A DNA stretch of 64,000 bases from RYN-133 sp036497285 (GTDB lineage Bacteria; Actinomycetota; Actinomycetes; Mycobacteriales; Jatrophihabitantaceae), in the NCBI GenBank assembly GCA_036497285.1, contig DASXJR010000076.1, forward strand, positions 1 to 64,000, given 5' to 3'. Positions 41,676 through 48,954 of the stretch are shown piece by piece (position 1 is the stretch's first letter; each line of letters starts with the position of its first letter). A model generated the notes under the pieces. It was not told the origin of the DNA and did no database searches. It saw only the letters and a program-made list of their open reading frames with translations. Made by a program: the position numbers and the translations under genes.

Positions 41676-42784
41676 TGCTCGTGAACCACGACGCCGCGGA
41701 CGTTCTTGCCGTTGAGCAGGTCGTCGTAGCCCTCGTTGACCTGGTCGAGCGTGTACGTCCTCGTGATGATCTCGTCCAGCTTGATGTCGCCGTTCTGGTA
41801 CAGGTCGAGGATCCGCGGGATGTCCGTGGTCGGGTTGCAATCGCCGAACAGAGTGCCCTTCAGAGTCTTCTTGTACAGCGTGAGGATCGTCCCTGGCAGC
41901 TGGATCGTCGGGGCATCCAGCTTGTTCAGGCCGGTGAGCACGATCGTGCTGCCTTTGCCGGTGGCTCCGAAGGCCGCACCGACGACCTCGGCGTCCATCA
42001 ATCCCACGGTGAGAATCGCCTTGTCGGCCATGACCCCGCGGGTCAGTTCGCTTACCAGCGCCTGCGCCTCCTCGGCCGAAGCGACGGCATGCGTGGCGCC
42101 CAGTTCCATCGCCTTCTCGCGTTTGTTCTCCAGCGGGTCGACCGCGATGACGTTCTTGGCGCCGGCGTAGCGCGCGCCCTGCACCGCGTTGATGCCGATG
42201 CCGCCGACGCCGTACACCAGCACGGTTTCCCCCGGACGGACGTCCGCGGCGTAGACGGCGGAGCCCCAGCCCGTCGGAACGCCGCAACCGACCAGAACCG
42301 CCTTGTCCAGCGGTAGATCGTCGTTGACCTTGATCACGGAGTTCTGGTGGATGGTGCCGTACTGGCTGAAGGTTCCGAGCATGCACATCGCGCCGTAGTT
42401 GCCCTGTGGCCCCGACAGCGGGAATCGCTCGCCCGGCAGGTATCCGTCGAGGATCGTGGCGCCCATGTCGCAGATCGCCTGCTGCCCTGTGGCACACCAG
42501 TGGCAGGTACCGCAGTTCGGAATGAACGAGCATACGACGTGATCGCCCGGCTTGACCCGGGTGACGCCGGGGCCGACCTCTTCGATGACGCCGGCACCTT
42601 CGTGCCCGAGCACCATAGGCAACCGGGCTTCGAGGTCACCGTGTGCGACGTGGACGTCCGAGTGGCACAGGCCGGCATGCGTGTAACGGATCAGCACCTC
42701 GCCGTCCTTAGGACCGTCGAGGTCGAGTTCCTCGATCTGGATCGGCTTCCCGGCCTCGTAGACCACGGCGGCCTTGGTCTTCAT
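41672..42784 (-). CDS. Zinc-dependent alcohol dehydrogenase (MDR, NDMA-type)
   Basis: Medium-chain dehydrogenase, 370 aa. Catalytic zinc ligands are in GLCHSDVH and GHEGAGVIEEVGPGV; the structural zinc site is CGTCHWCATGQQAIC. The cofactor motif GVGGIGINAVQGARYAGA is near residue 190. The sequence is like mycothiol- or NDMA-dependent actinobacterial alcohol dehydrogenases with tightly bound NAD. ATG 42784 has GAGGGGG upstream. It heads a run through MoxR, VWA and XdhC, suggesting common expression. Confidence 0.9.
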   Translation of the reverse strand: MKTKAAVVYEAGKPIQIEELDLDGPKDGEVLIRYTHAGLCHSDVHVAHGDLEARLPMVLGHEGAGVIEEVGPGVTRVKPGDHVVCSFIPNCGTCHWCATGQQAICDMGATILDGYLPGERFPLSGPQGNYGAMCMLGTFSQYGTIHQNSVIKVNDDLPLDKAVLVGCGVPTGWGSAVYAADVRPGETVLVYGVGGIGINAVQGARYAGAKNVIAVDPLENKREKAMELGATHAVASAEEAQALVSELTRGVMADKAILTVGLMDAEVVGAAFGATGKGSTIVLTGLNKLDAPTIQLPGTILTLYKKTLKGTLFGDCNPTTDIPRILDLYQNGDIKLDEIITRTYTLDQVNEGYDDLLNGKNVRGVVVHEH

Positions 42785-42841
42785 GTGTGCCCCCTCGCAG
42801 AGAGTCGAGCCCGATGTCGGCCGATGCGCTCGGCGCAACCT

Positions 42842-42859
42842 TCGCCACGATCGTGGCGA
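42842..42859. promoter_or_regulatory. Perfect 18-bp palindrome upstream of the alcohol dehydrogenase
   Basis: TCGCCACGATCGTGGCGA, 58 nt before the dehydrogenase ATG. Size and symmetry suit a dimeric repressor such as TetR; no regulator gene is adjacent. Confidence 0.5.
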
Positions 42860-42935
42860 GACGACATCGGAATGTCCAGCGACTCGGATACCGGCGCCCG
42901 GTGCCCGTCGTGACCGGCGGTGGGACGGTAAGACC

Positions 42936-43049
42936 TGGTTCGGTGTCAACCTCGTCCCCGACACGCAACAGATGCGGCGCCCGGTGCGTGTCGGGGACGA
43001 GATCGAGGCGATCAGTGCCGTGGCCGCGGGGGACGGACCGCAGCGCTGA
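42936..43049 (+). pseudogene. Possible remnant of a MaoC-like dehydratase C-terminus
   Basis: The frame reads WFGVNLVPDTQQMRRPVRVG followed by DEIEAISAV and a stop at 43049. This resembles the hotdog-fold end of MaoC enoyl-CoA hydratases, where an N-x-G loop is followed by RFPAPVPVG. No upstream part of such a gene is present. It looks like a decayed fragment; chance similarity cannot be ruled out. Confidence 0.3.
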
Positions 43050-43067
43050 TCTTGGGCGGGGAAAAGC

Positions 43068-43232
43068 TCAGAGCAGATCGGCGAGGTACGTCGCCGTCCA
43101 AAGCGCGAACGTCGAGCTGGCGAAAATCAAAACCACGGCGAGTGCCGCCCAATACGCGAGGGGGCGTCGCGTGATCCTTCGCGAGATCGCGGGCGCGATG
43201 GCCGGCGTAACCGGAGACGTGGTGTCGGTCAC
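43068..43232 (-). CDS. Small single-helix membrane protein (54 aa)
   Basis: Not recognised. GTG 43232 to TGA 43068 gives 54 aa: a polar, proline-rich N-terminus, a basic stretch SRRITRR, then one hydrophobic helix (about residues 26-48, AYWAALAVVLIFASSTFALW) and a short tail YLADLL. The positive-inside pattern puts the N-terminus in the cytoplasm. It occupies an otherwise empty 600-nt gap between the alcohol dehydrogenase start and the aminotransferase stop. Coding-like composition and clean topology support it; there is no strong ribosome site. Confidence 0.6.
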   Translation of the reverse strand: MTDTTSPVTPAIAPAISRRITRRPLAYWAALAVVLIFASSTFALWTATYLADLL

Positions 43233-43387
43233 GGGGCTACGTTTGCCTATTTTTCACGCGGACTCAACAGGTTCTCGCAAAATTTCTCGTGAATATCGGA
43301 ACAGCCGACCGGACAAGAACGGTGAAATCCGGACACAATGCAACCCTATCGATCCGCATTGGGCTGAAGGTCAGGACGAGGGTTGCC

Positions 43388-44566
43388 CTATTGCCGGGCC
43401 AGCCATTCACCCAGCCAGGCAATCCCTTGCGCTATTTCGGCAGCATCACCGGCGAAGCAGATGCGCACGTAGTGGCCGCCGTCGACCGGGTCGAAGTCCA
43501 CGCCGGGGGCCATCGCAACGCCGCATTCGTCGAGTGCCCGGAAGACGAACGAGATCGCGTCGTCGGTCCATTTGGACACGTCGGCATAGATGTAGAAAGC
43601 GCCATCGGCAGGGGCGAGCCGGTCGAGTCCGATCACCGGTAATTGCTCGAGGACCATTGCTCGATTTGCGCCGTAGCGCGCGACATTGGCATCAAGTTCG
43701 GCGTAGGCGTCAAATGCCGCGACCGCCGCACGCTGTGAAAGGGCGGGCGGGCAGATGGCGAAATTGCCGGCCAGCCGGTCGACGGCATCGCACAACTCGT
43801 CCGGCACGAGCAGCCATCCGATCCGCCATCCGGTCATGGAGAAGTATTTCGAGAAGCTGTTCACCACGACCGCGCGCCGGCTCGTCCGCCAGGCCGATGC
43901 AGCCGACATACCGAATGTGATGCCGTGGTAGATCTCGTCACTGATCAGCCGGGTGCCATGGCTGTCGCACCACGAAGTCAGCGCGGCCAGTTCGGCCGCG
44001 TCGACCATCGTGCCGGTCGGGTTCGCCGGAGACGCGAGCACGAGACCGGCCGGCGGCTCGTCGAGGGCGTCCAGCTGGGCCACGGTCGGCTGGAAGCGGG
44101 TCTGCGGCCCGCAGGGCAGCTCGATCACCCGGCACCCGAGCGCCGCCAGCATGTTGCGGTACGCGGGGTAACCCGGCCGGGCCATCGCCACTGTGTCGCC
44201 GACGTCGAAGGCGGCGAGGAAGGCGTAGACGAACCCGGCGGACGACCCGGTGGTGACCGCGACGTTCGCCGGGGACACCTCCAGCCTGTCGGTGTGCTGG
44301 TAGTGCGCGGCGATCGCGGCACGCAATGCCGGGATACCGAGCGCGTTGGTGTAGCCGATCCGGTCGGTCCCGATGGCGTCGATCGCGGCGCGCCGGACGG
44401 GCTCCGGCGCCGGGGTGGACGGCTGCCCCACGGACAGGTCAACGACGGGGAGCCCGGCCTCGCGGCGCCGCACGACCGCGTCGATCACTCGCATCACCTG
44501 GAACGCGGATACATCACTGCGCGAGCTGATCCGGTTGAGGTCGGCAGGAGTCATGTCTGCTGTCAT
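43388..44566 (-). CDS. Class I/II pyridoxal-phosphate aminotransferase
   Basis: PLP enzyme of 392 aa of the aspartate aminotransferase fold. ASPANPTGTMVD, SDEIYHGITF and the lysine motif NSFSKYFSMTGWRIGWL (near residue 240) are clear, with VRICFAG near the end. The VDLSVGQP start motif is typical of the Igamma subgroup that handles aspartate, alanine or aromatic amino acids. Its ATG 44566 overlaps the DUF2087 stop by 4 nt, so the two are one unit. Confidence 0.9.
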   Translation of the reverse strand: MTADMTPADLNRISSRSDVSAFQVMRVIDAVVRRREAGLPVVDLSVGQPSTPAPEPVRRAAIDAIGTDRIGYTNALGIPALRAAIAAHYQHTDRLEVSPANVAVTTGSSAGFVYAFLAAFDVGDTVAMARPGYPAYRNMLAALGCRVIELPCGPQTRFQPTVAQLDALDEPPAGLVLASPANPTGTMVDAAELAALTSWCDSHGTRLISDEIYHGITFGMSAASAWRTSRRAVVVNSFSKYFSMTGWRIGWLLVPDELCDAVDRLAGNFAICPPALSQRAAVAAFDAYAELDANVARYGANRAMVLEQLPVIGLDRLAPADGAFYIYADVSKWTDDAISFVFRALDECGVAMAPGVDFDPVDGGHYVRICFAGDAAEIAQGIAWLGEWLARQ

Positions 44567-44859
44567 ACCTGCACGTGCCCACCGATGCGCCAGTACACGC
44601 CGTCTGCACGGTCGAGCAGGCGCGCGTCGACGAGGTAACGCCGCAGTGCGGCCACGTCCCGGGCCCAGACCTGGCGCAGGATCAGGTTCACCTCGGGCTC
44701 GTCATAGCGGCGCCCCGGCTCGAAGTGTTGGACGACCTGTTCCAGCACGATCCCGCGCTTGCGGCCGGCCCGAGGCATGGCGGTGAGCGTGTCGTCGGCG
44801 AAGAACGAGCGCAACACCTTGGCGACCTCTTTCGCGTCGGGCGGCAACGGCTCGCTCAT
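44563..44859 (-). CDS. DUF2087 protein
   Basis: A 98-aa basic protein of the DUF2087 family, recognised from VLRSFFADDTLTAMPRAGRKR, LEQVVQHFEPGRRYDEPEVN and LRRYLVDARLLDR. The domain resembles a small winged helix and is often fused to ArsR regulators, so a nucleic-acid role is likely. ATG 44859 is 24 nt from the divergent hisN start, leaving a very short shared promoter region. Confidence 0.82.
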   Translation of the reverse strand: MSEPLPPDAKEVAKVLRSFFADDTLTAMPRAGRKRGIVLEQVVQHFEPGRRYDEPEVNLILRQVWARDVAALRRYLVDARLLDRADGVYWRIGGHVQV

Positions 44860-44883
44860 GGATGCGACGGTAACGTGCGTGCC

Positions 44884-45684
44884 GTGACCGTTGGCTACCC
44901 GGACGATCTGGAACTGGCCCGTCAACTCGCCGACGCCGCTGATGCGATCAGCCACGAGCGCTTCGGCGCCTCGGATCTCGCGGTCGAGTCGAAGCCGGAC
45001 CTGACCCCGGTCACCGACGCCGATCGCGCTGTCGAGCGAGCGATCCGCGAGCTCCTGCACACCGCCCGTCCGGGTGATGCGGTGTCGGGCGAGGAGTTCG
45101 GATCAGAGGGCTCCGGGTCACGGCGGTGGGTGATCGACCCGATCGACGGCACGAAGAACTTCGTCCGCGGGGTGCCGGTCTGGGCGACGCTCATCGCGTT
45201 GATGGACGGCGCGGCGCCTGTGCTCGGCATGGTGTCGGCGCCGGCCCTCGGACGACGGTGGTGGGCAACGCGCGGGACGGGTGCCTGGACGGTCGCGTTG
45301 GGCGCCGCACCCCGGCGAATCGCGGTGTCGAAGGTGGCGCAACTGTCCGACGCCAGCCTGTCCTACTCCTCGCTCTCGGGGTGGCGCGAGATCGGCCGGC
45401 GCGACGCGTTCGTCGCCCTGATGGATTCCTGCTGGCGCACGCGCGCCTACGGCGATTTCTGGTCGTACCTGCTCGTCGCGGAGGGCGCCGCCGACCTCGC
45501 GGCCGAGCCGGATCTTTCGCTGTGGGACATGGCCGCGCTCGCCCCGATCGTCGTCGAGGCCGGCGGTCGGTTCACCGGCCTCGACGGCGTCGACGGCGTG
45601 CAGTCGGGAACCGCAGCGGCCAGCAACGGCCTGTTGCACGATGCGTTGCTGTCATTCGTCGGTGACCGGTCAGGGCAGCAGTAG
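44884..45684 (+). CDS. hisN: Histidinol-phosphate phosphatase (inositol monophosphatase family)
   Basis: Removes phosphate from histidinol phosphate in histidine synthesis; 266 aa. Metal and substrate motifs are SGEEFGSEG, WVIDPIDGTKNFVRGVPVW (near residue 83) and LSLWDMAALAPIVVEAGG (near 210). The sequence closely follows M. tuberculosis HisN (Rv3137) as I remember it, including KPDLTPVTDADRAVE. GTG 44884 is preferred to GTG 44875 because TAACGT (44871-44876) would be a -10 for a leaderless start. The end overlaps the convergent queA end by 15 nt. Confidence 0.92.
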   Translation: MTVGYPDDLELARQLADAADAISHERFGASDLAVESKPDLTPVTDADRAVERAIRELLHTARPGDAVSGEEFGSEGSGSRRWVIDPIDGTKNFVRGVPVWATLIALMDGAAPVLGMVSAPALGRRWWATRGTGAWTVALGAAPRRIAVSKVAQLSDASLSYSSLSGWREIGRRDAFVALMDSCWRTRAYGDFWSYLLVAEGAADLAAEPDLSLWDMAALAPIVVEAGGRFTGLDGVDGVQSGTAAASNGLLHDALLSFVGDRSGQQ

Positions 45685-46656
45685 GCAGCTGTCGCCGAAC
45701 TCGTGCCACAGATAGTCGGCTCGCTCCGCCTCGACATAGGCATGTTCGACCAGTTCCCGACCCGCGACGGCCTCGAGCAACTGCAGGTGGGACGCGCCGG
45801 GCGCATGCCAGCCGGTGACCAGGCCGCGAACCACGCGCGCCGGGTGCTGCGAGCCGAGGACGAGGTCGGTCCAGCCCGCGCTCGCTCGCACCACGCCGTC
45901 GGGGTCGACCGCGCTCTCGAGTGCGCGCGTAACCGTCGTCCCGACCGCGACTACGCGAGCGCCCCAGGCCCGGGTCATGTTCACCAAGCGGGCCGTTTCG
46001 GCGCTGACTTGGTACCGCTCGGGTTGCGGCGGCTCCCCCGCGTCCTGTGACGACACCCCGGTGTGCAGCACGATCGGGGCGACGACGACACCGCGGGTGA
46101 CGAGGTCGGTGACGATGTCGGTCGTGAACGGACGGCCCGCACTCGGCATCTCGGCGCTGCCACGCTCGCGGGCGAACACGGTCTGGTAGGCCGAGGCCGG
46201 ATACCGGCCGCGGACGTACCCGTAACGGATGGGTCGCCCCACCCGCGTCGTGAACGCGACCACGCCACCGTCGACCGGCACCCGGGCCCGCCACAGCCGG
46301 TGCTGGCCCGCCGGGTGCGGCGCCAGAACCGTCAAGACGACGCCGTCGGGCAACTCGACCGACTCCCCCGCGCGCAGATCGGGCACCGGCCCGCCTGCGC
46401 GACGGCGCGGGCGTACCTCGACGACCCAGTCGCCGGCGTCCAACTTCGCGGCGAAATGCACGGTCACCGCACGACCGTTGTCGCGCACGCCGTCCACGGC
46501 GGCCGACAGTGTGCCGGACGTGTTGACCACGACGAGATCGCCCGCTCGCAGGTGCGCGCCGAGGTCGGCGAAACGCGCGTGGGTGACGCCGCCGGGACCG
46601 GCCACGAGCAGCCGTACCGCGTCACGGCGCGCCGGCGGGGCCGAGGCCTCCCTCAT
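45670..46656 (-). CDS. queA: S-adenosylmethionine:tRNA ribosyltransferase-isomerase, QueA-like
   Basis: Predicted 328 aa. VVVNTSGTLSAAVDG near the start, RPIRYGYVRGRYPASAYQTVFA in the middle, and HLQLLEAVAGRELVEHAY near the end match QueA; TGVSSQDAGEPPQPERY corresponds to the loop with the conserved histidine/tyrosine region. ATG 46656 overlaps the SDR stop (ATGA). No other queuosine gene is in the window. Actinobacterial QueA homologues often lack the rest of the pathway, so the tRNA substrate is uncertain. Confidence 0.8.
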   Translation of the reverse strand: MREASAPPARRDAVRLLVAGPGGVTHARFADLGAHLRAGDLVVVNTSGTLSAAVDGVRDNGRAVTVHFAAKLDAGDWVVEVRPRRRAGGPVPDLRAGESVELPDGVVLTVLAPHPAGQHRLWRARVPVDGGVVAFTTRVGRPIRYGYVRGRYPASAYQTVFARERGSAEMPSAGRPFTTDIVTDLVTRGVVVAPIVLHTGVSSQDAGEPPQPERYQVSAETARLVNMTRAWGARVVAVGTTVTRALESAVDPDGVVRASAGWTDLVLGSQHPARVVRGLVTGWHAPGASHLQLLEAVAGRELVEHAYVEAERADYLWHEFGDSCLLLP

Positions 46657-47354
46657 CGCGGGACCTCGACCGGCGCCCATTCGGACGCGCGGTAGCGGCC
46701 GCTTGCGGGAGCCACGTCGAGCAGGCGCAGCAGTGCGGGCACCACGTCCTCCGGTGTGGGGCGATCGGAGATGTCCTCACCGGGGAAGGCGCGTTGGTGC
46801 ATGTCGGTACGCATGTCGCCGGGGTCGACCGCGTACACGCGAAGTGCGGGCTCCTCGACGGCGAGGACGGCGGTTACCTGATCCAGCGCTGCTTTGGACG
46901 AGCCGTAGCCGCCCCACCCGGGATACGCCTCCACGGCGGCGTCGGAGCTGACGTCGAGCACGGTCCCGCCGGACCGGCGCAGCGCGGGAAGGGTGAGTTG
47001 CAGCAGGGCGATCGGCGCGATCACGTTCGTCTCGTACACCGTCCGCAAGGCTTCGAGCGGGTGGTCGGCGAGGTTCGGCAGCGGGCTCGGTCCGAGCTCA
47101 CTGGCGTTGTTCACGACGAGGTCGAGCCGGCCGAGCACGTCCACCGCCGTGGCCAGCGCCTCGCGATGACGTGGGTCGGTCACTGTGCCTGCGATGGTCA
47201 CTGCGCCGGGTAGTGCGTCGGCCACGGCCCCGAGGCGCGCGGGATCCCGCCCGTCCAGGATCAGCCGCCAGCCACGGGGGGAAAGCGAACGGGCAAGCGC
47301 GAGGCCGAGGCCGCGCGACGCACCGGTGATGAGCGCAACGGGAGTCGATGTCAT
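46653..47354 (-). CDS. Short-chain dehydrogenase/reductase
   Basis: NAD(P)-dependent SDR, 233 aa. TGASRGLGLALARSL is the cofactor loop, VVNNASELG and the catalytic tyrosine-lysine pair YGSSKAAL (near residue 148) are intact. ATG 47354 is used; the longer frame runs through the promoter. It is divergent from a SoxR-like regulator and its promoter spacer contains a repeated TTGA/TCAA operator, so it is likely the regulator's target. Confidence 0.88.
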   Translation of the reverse strand: MTSTPVALITGASRGLGLALARSLSPRGWRLILDGRDPARLGAVADALPGAVTIAGTVTDPRHREALATAVDVLGRLDLVVNNASELGPSPLPNLADHPLEALRTVYETNVIAPIALLQLTLPALRRSGGTVLDVSSDAAVEAYPGWGGYGSSKAALDQVTAVLAVEEPALRVYAVDPGDMRTDMHQRAFPGEDISDRPTPEDVVPALLRLLDVAPASGRYRASEWAPVEVPR

Positions 47355-47364
47355 GCAATCGATG

Positions 47365-47392
47365 GTTATAGTTGAAGTCAACTTGAAGTCAA
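47365..47392 (-). promoter_or_regulatory. SDR promoter with MerR/SoxR-type operator in the spacer
   Basis: Minus strand -35 TTGACT (47392-47387), 16-nt spacer, -10 TATAAC (47370-47365), then the SDR ATG at 47354. The stretch 47372-47392 reads as TTGA-TCAA blocks with near dyad symmetry, filling the spacer. MerR-family proteins bind exactly there. Confidence 0.7.
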
Positions 47393-47406
47393 GCGGAAGG
47401 CGCTCG

Positions 47407-47877
47407 ATGCGCACTACGGATCTGCTCACCGTGGGCGAACTGTCCGAGCGCAGCGGTGTCGCGGCGTCTGCTTTACGGTTCTACGAAGGCGAAGGGCTGA
47501 TCGACGCGACGCGGACGTCAGGCAACCAGCGCCGCTACCAGCGCGGCGTGCTGCGACGGCTTGCGTTCATCCGTGCCGCGCAGAACGTCGGCCTGAGTCT
47601 GGACGAGATCTCAGCCGCGCTCGCCACACTCCCCGAGGGCCGCACGCCTACCCGAACGGACTGGACGCGGCTGTCGCGAACGTGGCGCGACCGGCTGGAC
47701 GAGCAGATCGCCGCGCTGCGCAAGCTGCGGGACGGCCTCGACTCGTGCATCGGCTGCGGCTGCCTGTCGCTGCAGCGCTGCGCGGTGTCCAACCCGTCCG
47801 ACGTCGCCGCCCAGGACGGCGCCGGCGCGCGGTACCTCCCCCGTCCGCTGCGGGCCGCCCCACCCAGCCGCCGCTGA
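47407..47877 (+). CDS. Redox-sensitive MerR-family regulator, SoxR-like
   Basis: Regulator of 156 aa. The MerR helix-turn-helix is LTVGELSERSGVAASALRFYE (residues 8-28), followed by a dimer helix with LDEQIAALRKLRDGLDSC. The cluster motif C-IG-C-G-C-LSLQR-C (near residues 117-126) provides four cysteines for a [2Fe-2S] centre, the SoxR hallmark. GGAAGG precedes ATG 47407. In actinobacteria SoxR answers redox-active metabolites; here the divergent SDR may detoxify such quinone-like compounds. Confidence 0.92.
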   Translation: MRTTDLLTVGELSERSGVAASALRFYEGEGLIDATRTSGNQRRYQRGVLRRLAFIRAAQNVGLSLDEISAALATLPEGRTPTRTDWTRLSRTWRDRLDEQIAALRKLRDGLDSCIGCGCLSLQRCAVSNPSDVAAQDGAGARYLPRPLRAAPPSRR

Positions 47878-47889
47878 CGGGTCCGCACC

Positions 47890-47958
47890 GACAGTGGTCA
47901 GTTGGAGCGACAGTGGTCAGTTGCAACTGACCACTGTGCGCGCAAACTGACCACTGTC
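47890..47958. repeat. Nested four-arm palindromic repeat, copy B
   Basis: 69 bp. Outer arms GACAGTGGTCAGTT (47890-47903) and AACTGACCACTGTC (47945-47958) and inner arms 47910-47923 and 47924-47937 all pair perfectly. Spacers are 6 and 7 nt. Arm order, lengths and outer sequence are identical to the element at 22380-22448. It sits between the convergent soxR-like and YbaK-type genes. Confidence 0.92.
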
Positions 47959-47976
47959 ATTTCGTTAGGGGTCCGG

Positions 47977-48507
47977 CTAGCTGGCGAGGCCTTCGATGAC
48001 CTCGGCACCAGGCAGCTCGGCCAGCGCGCCGGACGGCAGCGCCAGCTTGGACCCGCGCACCCCGCTGCCGATCACCACGATGTCGCGCTCGAGCACGGCC
48101 GCGTCGATCAGGATCGGCCAGCCGGGCGGCAGTCCGATCGGGGTGATGCCGCCGTACTCCATGCCGGACAGCTCGACCGCATCAGCCATCGCCGCGAACG
48201 AGGCCTTCTTCGCACCGAGCCGTCGCCGCACCGTGCCGTTCACGTCGGCCCGCGTGGTCGCGAGGATCATGCACGCCGCAAAGCTCACGTCCGGGCCACG
48301 CTTGCCCACGATCACCACGCAGTTGGCCGAGTCCTCGAGCAGCACGTCGTACTTCTCGCAGAATTGCGCGGTGTCGGCGAGGTCGGCGTCGATCGGAGCC
48401 GCGCGCACCTGCTCCGCTCGCGGAAACGTCGCCAGCGCCCGAGCGACCGGTGCGGCCACCAGCTCGTCGGTAGTGGGCTGCCAATCGAGCGATCCGGGGT
48501 AGGTCAC
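47977..48507 (-). CDS. YbaK-domain aminoacyl-tRNA editing protein (second paralogue)
   Basis: Predicted 176 aa. The YbaK/ProX fold is seen in QVRAAPIDADLADTAQFCEKY, a catalytic-lysine-like VNGTVRRRLGAKKASFA, and the pocket loop ELSGMEYGGITPIGLPPGWPILID. It differs clearly from the copy at 23581-24069. GTG 48507 has TAGGGT 7 nt upstream and no ribosome site. It is divergent from the CoA-binding protein gene. It probably deacylates a different misacylated tRNA. Confidence 0.85.
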   Translation of the reverse strand: MTYPGSLDWQPTTDELVAAPVARALATFPRAEQVRAAPIDADLADTAQFCEKYDVLLEDSANCVVIVGKRGPDVSFAACMILATTRADVNGTVRRRLGAKKASFAAMADAVELSGMEYGGITPIGLPPGWPILIDAAVLERDIVVIGSGVRGSKLALPSGALAELPGAEVIEGLAS

Positions 48508-48531
48508 CCGTCCGACCCTAGTGTGGGACCG

Positions 48532-48954
48532 ATGAGCGACACCGACACCAGCGTGGAGCAGATCCTCCGCAGCTACGACACGATCACTGTCGTCGGCGCG
48601 AGCACCGCTTCGCACAAGGCCGCGCACAGCGTCCCCGCGCACATGCAACGGCTCGGCTGGCGGATCATCCCGGTGAACCCGCATGCCACCCACATCCTGG
48701 ACCAGCCGGTGTACCGCACGCTGGCCGACGTGCCCGAGCAGGTCGGACTCGTCGACGTGTTCCGTCCGTCGCAACAGACCCCGGACATCGCCCGTCAGGC
48801 CGTTGCCGCCGGTGCGAGCGCATTGTGGCTGCAATTGCACATCAGCTCCGCCGAATCACGACGGATCGCCGAGGACGCCGGGCTGCTCTACGTCGAGAAC
48901 CGCTGTCTCGTGATCGAACAGCAGCGACTGGGCCTCACTGCGCCGCGGCTCTAG
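48532..48954 (+). CDS. CoA-binding domain protein (YccU-like)
   Basis: A 140-aa Rossmann-like CoA-binding protein. TITVVGASTASHKAAHSVPAHMQRLG and IIPVNPHATHILDQPVY are typical, with VFRPSQQTPDIARQAVAAGA and VENRCLVIEQQRL following. ATG 48532. The 3' end overlaps the convergent flavin-reductase fusion by 20 nt. Function in this family is not defined; it may sense acyl-CoA. Confidence 0.87.
   Translation: MSDTDTSVEQILRSYDTITVVGASTASHKAAHSVPAHMQRLGWRIIPVNPHATHILDQPVYRTLADVPEQVGLVDVFRPSQQTPDIARQAVAAGASALWLQLHISSAESRRIAEDAGLLYVENRCLVIEQQRLGLTAPRL

Noticed and set aside
42787..43920. 377-codon plus-strand frame
   Set aside because: Crosses the gap and runs antisense to the aminotransferase; composition is basic and low complexity, with no family features.
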